Assembly (NCBI GenBank): GCA_003161515.1
Contig: PMOH01000379.1
Span: forward strand, 1 to 11,359
DNA: 11,359 bases
From: Deltaproteobacteria bacterium
Lineage (GTDB): Bacteria; Desulfobacterota; Binatia; Binatales; Binataceae
Reading direction: 5' to 3'
This document shows, piece by piece, positions 5,418 to 11,359 of this stretch; position 1 is the first letter of the stretch, and each line of letters starts with the position of its first letter. The position numbers and the translations under genes were made by a program. Below the pieces are notes generated by a model. It saw only the letters and a list, made by a program, of their open reading frames with translations. It was not told where the DNA came from and made no database searches.

Positions 5418-6632
5418 ATGTCATTACCTGCGCGCTGGAAAAACAAAATCGTGCCGTCGGATCCCTCCGACGAGATCATGGAACTTCAGATGGGCCCGTC
5501 GCATCCCGCCTCGCACGGCACCATCAAGTTCAACCTCAAGCTTGACGGCGAGCGCATCGTCGATTGCGACGTCGAGGTCGGCTACCTGCATCGCGGATTC
5601 GAAAAAATGTGCGAGCAGGGAACCTGGACGCAATGCTTTCCCTACACTGACCGGCTGAATTACGCGTCGCCGTGCATCAACAACGTCGGCTTTGCGCTCG
5701 CGGTCGAGCGCCTGATCGGCATCGACACCACCGAGCGATGCAAGTACGTGCGCATGATCATGAGCGAAGTTTCGCGCATCGCAGATCACCTGACCTGCCT
5801 CGGGATGGCGTCGAGCGAAGTCGGCGCGACCACGGTTGCGTTCTACATGCTCGAAGCGCGCGAGTTTCTCTACGACTTGATCGAAGCGGTCACCGGCGCG
5901 CGGCTCACCGTCACCTGGTGCCGCGTCGGCGGCATGACCCATGACCTGCCCGCGGATTTTAACGATCGGATGAAGGCGTCGTTCGCGCGGCTCGACCAGG
6001 TTCTCAGCGACTGCGACAAACTGCTCTCGCGCAATCGCGTGTTCATCGACCGGATGGCGAATGTCGGGAATCTGTCGAAGGAAGAGGCCATCTCGTACGG
6101 GCTGACGGGTCCGCTGTTGCGCGCGGCCGGCGTGTCATACGACGTTCGCAAGGCGCATCCGTACCTGGTGTACGATCGGATGGATTTCGAGGTACCGCTC
6201 GGCGACCGCGGCGACAACTACGATCGCTTCAACGTGCGCTTCCAGGAGATGTACCAGTCCAAGCGCATCATCGAGCAGGCGATCGCGGCGCTGCCCGAAG
6301 GTCCCGTTACTATCACCGATCCCAAGGTCGTGCTGCCCGACAAGGAAAAAGTTTACAACTCGATCGAAGGCCTGATGAATCACTTCAAGCTGATCATGGA
6401 AGGCATCCACGTGCCCGCCGGCGAAGTGTACCAGGCGGTCGAAGGCGGCAACGGCGAGTTGGGATTTTACATCGTAAGCGACGGCAGCGGCCGCCCCTAC
6501 CGCGTCCGCGTGCGCCCCCCGTGTTTCCTCGGGATGGGCGCGCTAAACAAAATGCTGATAGGCCGCATGATCCCCGACATCATCACCACGTTCGGGATGA
6601 TCAACATGATCGGCGGCGAATGCGATCGCTAG
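5418..6632 (+). CDS. nuoD: NADH-quinone oxidoreductase subunit D (NuoD, 49 kDa)
   Basis: Peripheral-arm subunit that forms most of the quinone-reduction site of complex I with NuoB. In the 404 residues, GPSHPASHGT (26-35) carries His33, and YTDRLNY (76-82) carries Tyr82. These stand 49 residues apart, as do His38 and Tyr87 of the Thermus homologue that hold the quinone head. The C-terminus FGMINMIGGECDR is the standard NuoD ending. The CxxC pairs that bind nickel in the related [NiFe]-hydrogenase large subunits are not present, so this is a respiratory subunit. It closes the visible nuo block: the next gene is convergent and its stop shares CTAG with this one, so nuoE and the remaining subunits must be elsewhere. 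Confidence 0.96.
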   Translation: MSLPARWKNKIVPSDPSDEIMELQMGPSHPASHGTIKFNLKLDGERIVDCDVEVGYLHRGFEKMCEQGTWTQCFPYTDRLNYASPCINNVGFALAVERLIGIDTTERCKYVRMIMSEVSRIADHLTCLGMASSEVGATTVAFYMLEAREFLYDLIEAVTGARLTVTWCRVGGMTHDLPADFNDRMKASFARLDQVLSDCDKLLSRNRVFIDRMANVGNLSKEEAISYGLTGPLLRAAGVSYDVRKAHPYLVYDRMDFEVPLGDRGDNYDRFNVRFQEMYQSKRIIEQAIAALPEGPVTITDPKVVLPDKEKVYNSIEGLMNHFKLIMEGIHVPAGEVYQAVEGGNGELGFYIVSDGSGRPYRVRVRPPCFLGMGALNKMLIGRMIPDIITTFGMINMIGGECDR

Positions 6633-9001
6633 CGACGCGTCACCTGCTCGCCGCCAATCGCAAAAGTCTTCCTCACCAACGTCGTCGAATCGAAAAATAG
6701 AAACGGCGTAGGCATCGTCTCAGCCGGACGCGGCTTGATCGCGAACCCCGGCGTCTCGGGCAATCCGTCAGTCTGATCGATCACCGTCACAACAAACGGC
6801 GCGGGCGTCGCGAGCTTGAGCGTCAGATCGAAACCGGATGCCGGCGCGCGCCAGTACCATCCGCTCCATCCGTCGGAGACGCGATCTCCCGGCGACCTGC
6901 CGTCGATCGACGCACCCAGCACCGATACGCCCACCGGCACCGACATCCAAACGATCGACGACCGCCGCGCCGACGCAATATGCATCTTGACGGTGCGCGC
7001 GCCGAGAATCGTCGAGTCGTCGAGCACTTTGAGTTCAGGCGGCGCCGCATTGATGATAGGCGCGTCGCCCTCGATCGTCCGGCCGCGATTGAGATACGCA
7101 AAATCGCGCGAGATCGAGGCGAGGTTGCTATCGGGCGTGTCCCTGGTTGCGAGCCCGGCGAGCTTCGGCAGCCATCCGCCGCGCACGTGATGCTGAAAAA
7201 ATTGCGAGGTGAACCGGTCGGGCCGTGAATCCAGGCTGACCCATCGCGCACGCCAGCGATCAGTGTCGAAAAAATAAAAGATACTGTCGGGATGCGGCTG
7301 AGCCGCGTCGAAGTTACTGGCAGCGTTACCTTTGATGATCATGGCGATAGCAAGCACTCCCAGCACACCGGGCACGATCCATCGCCGTCCACTGGTGAGA
7401 AAATCGATGTACGGGATGAACAGGCCGAAGATCAGGACGGCGGTCAATCCGCAAAATACGAGGAAGAGGATCGTGCCGTCGGCGCTTGCGGCGAATGACG
7501 GCGCGAGCATCGCAGTCCCCGGCGCGATCGCGACGAGCGCCAAAATCGCGCTGCGGTAGCCGGTCGCACGCTGCCGATAGATCATCGCGATCGCCGCAAA
7601 CAGCAGCGGCCAGGTGAAAATGTAACTGGCGCCGGGCATCAGGATGCTGCTGGCGATCATCAGGACGGTCCAGACTGCGAGCGCACCCGCGCCGAGGTTT
7701 TGCGAAGAAAAGCGGCGGCCGATCAGCTCGTACGCCACCCACAAGGTCCCGAAAATCAGGGCGTCCGCCGCGACCGAAAAGTAGAAACCGCCGTAGGTCG
7801 TGTGCACCGCCAGCATTCGCCATCCCGCGACTGTAGCCATCAGCCACCAGACTCCGCGCGCTTCCACCACCGCGACTACGATTGCGATCGCATAGATCTC
7901 GAGACCGGTGGCAACACCGATGATGCTGAATCGTCCGTCGCGGATGTGCATCCAGATCACACCGAAGACCAGCGTCGCCACGATGCATGCGAGCGGAATC
8001 GCGAGCCACGCGGAGTAGTGAATCAATTTTCCGCCGGCGACGAAGAAGACCGCGTCGTGGTCCCCACCTCTGGGCGCGTTCAGATCGATCGAGCCGAACT
8101 GACGCGCCATCGAGACCGCGTAGGACCCCTGATGCTGCAACGTCCGCTCATCGAGCATTTCGGCATTGTCGAGCGCCGTGTGATAGCGCGTGATTCCGCC
8201 AGCCGCGGCGAAATTCATCCCAGTCATTCCGGCATTGAGAAAAACCGTCAGGTCGGTGTCGTTGGGCATCCGCTTGTACACGGCTTTGGCCGCCGAGGTC
8301 GCATAAGGAAACGGCGTGGCCGCGAGCTGCTCGATCAGCCACGAGTTGTGCGCGCTGGTCTGGAACATCATCGACGGGCCGTAGTCGCCGCGCATGTCGA
8401 AGTTCAGCACGACCTTGATGTTACGGAGTCCAGGGTACGTTTCGATGAATCCCTTCGCGCCGAGCAGGCCTAGTTCTTCGCCATCGGTGAACAGAACAAT
8501 CAGATCGTCCCGTAGCGCGGGGGCGCCTTTGAGCGCGCGCAGCGCCTCGAGGATTGCGGCGACTGACGCGGCGTTGTCGCCCGCGCCGGGACTGCTGGGT
8601 ACCGAATCGTAGTGCGCGACCATCATCACGGCGCCATTGGGTTGGGTGCCCGGCACCTTCGCCACGATGTTATTCACGACGGCCCACGTATCGGGACCCG
8701 ATGGACTTTGGCGCGCGACAGTTGCGGTCTGAACTTCTGGATTCGCGCCGAGTTCTCGCAATCGGCCGACGAGGTACTCGCGCACGCGATCGTTTTCGGC
8801 TGAGCCCAGCGGATGCGGCTTCTTCGCGATCTCGCGGACGTCGCGCATCGCACGCGCGGCGGAGAATTCTGTCGCTGGCGCGTTTGCGTCCACGGCGGGC
8901 GGTGGCTCGATGCTGTGGATCGCGAGAAACCCGGTCAGAATCAGCAGCGCAAATGTGATTGGACCGGCGATACTGTCCAAGCCACGCGGTTGGCCCGTCA
9001 A
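6629..9001 (-). CDS. Membrane-anchored M28 family zinc aminopeptidase (Fxna/ERMP1-like layout)
   Basis: Probable di-zinc exopeptidase facing the periplasm, 790 residues. An N-terminal anchor helix (about 12-28) precedes the M28 domain. Its metal ligands are all visible: H130 in AHYDS, D142 in GAGDN, E175-E176 in DGEELGL (E175 catalytic), D202 in NFDMRG and H274 in YHTALDN. A region of about eight hydrophobic helices follows (about 328-556), then a soluble C-terminal domain (about 560-790) I do not recognise. Anchor, M28, multi-helix membrane region and C-terminal domain together resemble eukaryotic ER metallopeptidase 1 and vacuolar relatives. The start is TTG, supported by AAGGA nine bases upstream and by the hydrophobic N-terminus in frame. 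It is divergent from the LPS cluster and convergent with nuoD, overlapping the latter by four bases. Substrate is unknown. Confidence 0.87.
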   Translation of the reverse strand: MTGQPRGLDSIAGPITFALLILTGFLAIHSIEPPPAVDANAPATEFSAARAMRDVREIAKKPHPLGSAENDRVREYLVGRLRELGANPEVQTATVARQSPSGPDTWAVVNNIVAKVPGTQPNGAVMMVAHYDSVPSSPGAGDNAASVAAILEALRALKGAPALRDDLIVLFTDGEELGLLGAKGFIETYPGLRNIKVVLNFDMRGDYGPSMMFQTSAHNSWLIEQLAATPFPYATSAAKAVYKRMPNDTDLTVFLNAGMTGMNFAAAGGITRYHTALDNAEMLDERTLQHQGSYAVSMARQFGSIDLNAPRGGDHDAVFFVAGGKLIHYSAWLAIPLACIVATLVFGVIWMHIRDGRFSIIGVATGLEIYAIAIVVAVVEARGVWWLMATVAGWRMLAVHTTYGGFYFSVAADALIFGTLWVAYELIGRRFSSQNLGAGALAVWTVLMIASSILMPGASYIFTWPLLFAAIAMIYRQRATGYRSAILALVAIAPGTAMLAPSFAASADGTILFLVFCGLTAVLIFGLFIPYIDFLTSGRRWIVPGVLGVLAIAMIIKGNAASNFDAAQPHPDSIFYFFDTDRWRARWVSLDSRPDRFTSQFFQHHVRGGWLPKLAGLATRDTPDSNLASISRDFAYLNRGRTIEGDAPIINAAPPELKVLDDSTILGARTVKMHIASARRSSIVWMSVPVGVSVLGASIDGRSPGDRVSDGWSGWYWRAPASGFDLTLKLATPAPFVVTVIDQTDGLPETPGFAIKPRPAETMPTPFLFFDSTTLVRKTFAIGGEQVTRR

Positions 9002-9030
9002 GTGAAGAGTTCCTTCGCCATCTCAGCGTC

Positions 9031-9060
9031 ACAATACGCGGATGCGGTCGCGGCGAACAA
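9031..9060 (-). promoter_or_regulatory. Possible promoter of the M28 peptidase gene
   Basis: Minus-strand TTGTTC (9055-9060) and TATTGT (9031-9036) are separated by 18 bases. Each is a partial match to sigma-70 consensus. The predicted start would leave a short leader of roughly 20-25 bases that includes AAGGA. Confidence 0.3.
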
Positions 9061-9075
9061 TTGCGCGCACGCCCT

Positions 9076-9103
9076 TTGCGGCGCCGGTCCGCGTCGTTAT
9101 CAT
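9076..9103 (+). promoter_or_regulatory. Possible promoter of the GT9-kinase-GT2 cluster
   Basis: TATCAT (9098-9103) matches five of six bases of the -10 consensus. TTGCGG (9076-9081) sits 16 bases upstream as a weak -35. Transcription would begin near 9110, which favours the ATG at 9143 over the in-frame TTG at 9110. Confidence 0.3.
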
Positions 9104-9142
9104 CGTGCGTTGGAGCCGAAGCCGCGTTCGACCATTCGCAAA

Positions 9143-10216
9143 ATGTCCTCTCCTGAAGCCATCGCCCCGCAATTCGTGCCGCCGCCGCGTCGTGTGCTGA
9201 TCGTGCTGATGGGCGCGATCGGCGACGTGGTTCGCGCACTGCCGTTGCTCGGGCGCATTCGCAAAGCATGGCCCGACGCGCACATCGCGTGGGCCGTCGA
9301 ACCCAAGTCGAAGGCGGTGCTCGAACACCACCGCTGGCTCGACGAAATCATCGTGTATGATCGCGCGCACGCGCCGTGGACCTTCATCCGGTTCCTGCGG
9401 CGGGTTCGCAAGGGCCGCTTCGATTTGGTCATCGATCTTCAGCGTCATCTCAAAAGCGGATTCACCTCGCGAATCTCGGGCGCGCGCGATCGTTTCGGCT
9501 TCGACGCTGCAAACACCAAGGAATTCAATCACCGTTTTTCCAATCACCGGATCGCGCCGCAGCCCAACATGCGACTGAAGCTGATGCAGTACCAGGCGTT
9601 TGGCGACGCGCTCGGTCTTGCGCAATCGCCGATTGAATTTGGACTTGCCGCGACCGACGACGAACGCGCGCGCGCTCTCGCGACGCTCGCCGACACGCCG
9701 CGCCCTCTGCTTGCTGTGATTCTTGGATCGTCGTGGCCGAGCCGAATCTATTTTCCTGAATCGACCGCTGCGGTGATCCGACGCCTGGCGCGCGCCGACG
9801 GCGACAGTCCCGCTCTGTTTCCGGTGTTGCTCGGTGGTCTCGATGAAATGAAACTCGCCGGCGAGGTCATGCGCCATCTCGACGGCGTGCCCGCGTTCAA
9901 TCTTGCCGGACGCACGTCGCTGCGCGATCTGATCGCGATTTTTCCGGAATGCGCCGTCAGTTTCGGACCCGACTCGGGCCCGATGCATATCGCGGCCGCC
10001 GTCGGATGCCCGGTGGTATCGCTGTGGGGCGCCACCGCTGCCGAGCGCTCTGCGCCGTGGGGGTTTGCCGAACTTGCGATCAGCGGCGCGATCCCGTGTC
10101 ATCCCTGCTATCTTCGTAAATGCCCAATCGGACGCGAATGCATGCGGCGAATATCACCCGAACAAGTAAGCCGGACCGTCAGGCGCGCGTTCGCCATACG
10201 CGAGGCGACCAGATGA
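9143..10216 (+). CDS. Glycosyltransferase family 9, ADP-heptose:LPS heptosyltransferase-like
   Basis: Probable inner-face enzyme adding a heptose to the LPS inner core. The 357 residues show the N-terminal GT9 block VLMGAIGDVVRALP (21-34) with the candidate catalytic Asp28. In the C-terminal nucleotide-sugar domain, GPDSGPMHIAAAVG (275-288) precedes PVVSLWGAT. Near the end four cysteines (about 319, 322, 327, 333) lie in PCHPCYLRKCPIGRECM, a pattern common in heptosyltransferases. The frame is open far upstream, but that part overlaps the start of the M28 gene and has no GT9 similarity. The ATG at 9143 puts about 17 residues before the first beta strand; TTG at 9110 is an alternative. Neither has a clear Shine-Dalgarno sequence. 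Its stop overlaps the start of the kinase gene (ATGA). The exact acceptor (WaaC, WaaF or WaaQ type) is not resolved. Confidence 0.88.
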   Translation: MSSPEAIAPQFVPPPRRVLIVLMGAIGDVVRALPLLGRIRKAWPDAHIAWAVEPKSKAVLEHHRWLDEIIVYDRAHAPWTFIRFLRRVRKGRFDLVIDLQRHLKSGFTSRISGARDRFGFDAANTKEFNHRFSNHRIAPQPNMRLKLMQYQAFGDALGLAQSPIEFGLAATDDERARALATLADTPRPLLAVILGSSWPSRIYFPESTAAVIRRLARADGDSPALFPVLLGGLDEMKLAGEVMRHLDGVPAFNLAGRTSLRDLIAIFPECAVSFGPDSGPMHIAAAVGCPVVSLWGATAAERSAPWGFAELAISGAIPCHPCYLRKCPIGRECMRRISPEQVSRTVRRAFAIREATR

Positions 10217-11073
10217 GCTGGTGGGCGGCGGGCGAAGGTGTCGAGTTGACGCGTGGAGGATGGAGTTTCCTCATCCCCGGTTACGACGCGCGATTTTCTG
10301 AAGAGCAGCGTGAGGAGTTGATCGATGCTGCATTCGCCGCAATCGACGGCACGGCGACGACTCGGGTGCGCCGCTCGCGTCACGCCGAGACCTGGTTTCG
10401 ACATTTCGATCACGGACTGGCAGCGTACTTTAAAGTGCTCGACCCGGTGCGCGGAGTGAATCGTGCGCGGGGGATATTGAAACGCAAGCGCACGTCGCAC
10501 GTCGCGGCGATCTCCGCACACCTGCGAGCCCACGGCGTTGGCGTCCCGGAGATTCTCTTGCTCGGCGCCGAGCGCCGCGGCGGTCGCGAGATAATAGTGA
10601 CCGCGCGGGTCGATGGATTTAATCTTGTGCGTCATTTGAAGCGCGCGACGCTTGCGTCCAGGCGCGTTGTGTTGCGTGCGCTCGGCGCGGAGGTCGCGCG
10701 GCTGCATCGCGCGGGATACATCCACGGCGACCTGACGCCGTACAACATCTTCGTCACCGCGCTCGAACCGCCGCAATTTGTTTTCATCGATCACGAACGC
10801 ACCCGGCGCACGATTCTGAGCCGCTTCGGGCGGCCGCGGATGCGCAATCTGGTTCAACTTGGAAGTCTCGACGTCGCCGGCGTCACCAATACAGATCGGA
10901 TGCGCGTGTGGACCGGCTACAGCGCGCAGCTTTCCGCGCGACGCCGGCGGCTGCAATTACGCCGCGTCGCCGCGATGCTGGTGGCGCGGAAAACGCTCGA
11001 ACACACAATCGCGAACGTGGCCGCGCGATCGTCGTCGTCGTTCGGACAGCATCGGGAGGTGAGGGGAGGCTGA
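10213..11073 (+). CDS. LPS kinase-like protein (Kdo/WaaP family)
   Basis: Probable cytoplasmic kinase phosphorylating Kdo or heptose of the LPS core. The 286 residues carry protein-kinase-like landmarks: a candidate ATP-binding Lys74 in AYFKVL, the catalytic loop YIHGDLTPYNIFV (169-181) with Asp173 and Asn178, and a metal-binding Asp193 in FIDHERTRR. The HGDL-N and ID-ER combination fits the lipopolysaccharide kinase family. The start chosen is the ATG at 10213, overlapping the GT9 stop as ATGA; the frame also holds an ATG at 10120, but that would run 97 bases into the GT9 gene and add a basic, featureless tail. The C-terminal third is very basic (several Arg-rich stretches), consistent with contact with anionic lipid. 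Its place between two glycosyltransferase genes supports a role in core assembly. A different small-molecule kinase is possible. Confidence 0.75.
   Translation: MSWWAAGEGVELTRGGWSFLIPGYDARFSEEQREELIDAAFAAIDGTATTRVRRSRHAETWFRHFDHGLAAYFKVLDPVRGVNRARGILKRKRTSHVAAISAHLRAHGVGVPEILLLGAERRGGREIIVTARVDGFNLVRHLKRATLASRRVVLRALGAEVARLHRAGYIHGDLTPYNIFVTALEPPQFVFIDHERTRRTILSRFGRPRMRNLVQLGSLDVAGVTNTDRMRVWTGYSAQLSARRRRLQLRRVAAMLVARKTLEHTIANVAARSSSSFGQHREVRGG
11055..11069 (+). promoter_or_regulatory. Double Shine-Dalgarno before the GT2 gene
   Basis: GGAGGTGA (11055-11062) is a near full-length match to the 16S anti-Shine-Dalgarno, and GGGGAGG (11063-11069) follows at once. The second is only three bases from the ATG, so the first is probably the one used. 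It is the strongest ribosome binding site in the window. Confidence 0.6.
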
Positions 11074-11359
11074 TGGCGGATCGAACTAAAATTTCCGTGG
11101 TGATTCCCGTTTACAACGAGGTCGCGACCATCGGCCGCGTGATCGAGCGGGTGCTGGATTGCGGGTTCGACCCCGAAATCATCGTCGTCGATGACGCCTC
11201 CAGTGACGGCACCGCGAAGTTCCTGCGCGAGTTCAGCCATCCGCAGGTGCGATGCTTTTTTCACAGCGAGAACCGCGGCAAAGGCGCCGCGCTCCGACTC
11301 GGATTTGCCGCCGCGAAAAATCCTTACCTGTTCGTGCAGGACGCCGACCTCGAATACGA
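11073..11359 (+). CDS. Glycosyltransferase family 2, 3' partial
   Basis: The first 95 codons of a GT-A fold glycosyltransferase run off the window. Translation begins MADRTKISVVIPVYNEVAT, the typical GT2 opening, followed by EIIVVDDASSDGT (nucleotide-binding Asp pair), ENRGKGAALRLGF, and QDADLEY, which holds the DxD metal-binding motif. The pattern is closest to dolichol/polyprenol-phosphate mannosyltransferase-like enzymes that charge a lipid carrier, but many GT2 enzymes of LPS assembly share it. The ATG shares one base with the stop of the kinase gene (TGATG), and a strong Shine-Dalgarno sequence lies inside the kinase gene end. It belongs to the same transcription unit as the GT9 and kinase genes. 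Confidence 0.88.
   Translation, partial: MADRTKISVVIPVYNEVATIGRVIERVLDCGFDPEIIVVDDASSDGTAKFLREFSHPQVRCFFHSENRGKGAALRLGFAAAKNPYLFVQDADLEY

Larger units (their letters stand above)
9002..9142. other. Divergent promoter region between the M28 gene and the LPS cluster
   Basis: A 141-base spacer between divergently transcribed genes, holding candidate promoters on both strands (listed separately) and the AAGGA ribosome binding site of the M28 gene at 9011-9015. Nothing else is recognised. Confidence 0.6.

Noticed and set aside
5418..6632. nuoD as a [NiFe]-hydrogenase large subunit
   Set aside because: The paired CxxC nickel ligands are missing, while the quinone-site His and Tyr and the GGECDR ending of NuoD are present.
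7700..8473. 257-codon plus-strand frame opposite the M28 gene
   Set aside because: Highly charged, low-complexity translation and no motif; the complementary strand holds the zinc ligands.
8813..9142. Upstream extension of the GT9 frame by 110 codons
   Set aside because: It lies mostly antisense to the M28 N-terminus, has no GT9 similarity and crosses the divergent promoter region; the ATG at 9143 begins just before the GT9 domain.
10120..10212. In-frame ATG at 10120 as start of the kinase
   Set aside because: It would overlap the GT9 gene by 97 bases and add a basic tail without features; the ATGA overlap at 10213 matches the other coupled pairs in the window.
1..11359. Mobile element, CRISPR array, tRNA or defence island
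   Set aside because: No transposase, integrase, regularly spaced repeats, tRNA-like cloverleaf or nuclease/toxin module could be recognised on either strand.

Overview
The window is a GC-rich chromosomal segment from a Gram-negative, respiring bacterium. A lipid A-type acyltransferase, a heptosyltransferase-family (GT9) enzyme and an LPS-kinase-like protein imply an outer membrane with lipopolysaccharide. The nuoA, nuoC and nuoD genes imply a proton-pumping complex I. The lineage cannot be fixed from the sequence alone. The gene mix (DUF1329, AmgK/MurU, separate nuo blocks, large membrane M28 peptidase) would suit an uncultivated Desulfobacterota/Binatota-like or related soil lineage, but that is only a guess. 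Gene density is very high, with 4-base overlaps and few spacers.

Layout. (1) Positions 1-846, plus strand: 3' part of an LpxL/HtrB-type acyltransferase. (2) 843-2668, minus strand: a translationally coupled pair, AmgK-like sugar kinase then MurU-like nucleotidyltransferase, fitting recycling of peptidoglycan amino sugars to UDP-MurNAc. (3) 2669-2887: a spacer packed with hairpins, including a 32-bp perfect palindrome that probably terminates transcription from the gene to its right. (4) 2888-4207, minus strand: a secreted DUF1329 protein. (5) 4208-4535: a comparatively AT-rich divergent regulatory region with two inverted repeats. (6) 4536-6632, plus strand: nuoA-nuoC-nuoD, with nuoB missing from its usual place and no nuoE following. 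(7) 6629-9001, minus strand: a 790-residue membrane-anchored M28 zinc peptidase starting at TTG. (8) 9002-9142: a short divergent promoter region. (9) 9143-11359, plus strand: a tightly coupled cluster of GT9 heptosyltransferase-like enzyme, Kdo/WaaP-type kinase-like protein and the start of a GT2 glycosyltransferase, running off the window.

How the genes work together. Most of the window serves the cell envelope: lipid A acylation, muropeptide sugar recycling, an exported DUF1329 protein, a surface or periplasmic peptidase, and LPS core assembly. The nuo block is the energetic exception. No mobile element, CRISPR array, tRNA, rRNA or clear novel defence system was seen. The most unusual points are the palindromic elements (some inside the amgK coding sequence), the split nuo operon, two convergent gene pairs that share a CTAG double stop, and the inverted repeats upstream of nuoA.
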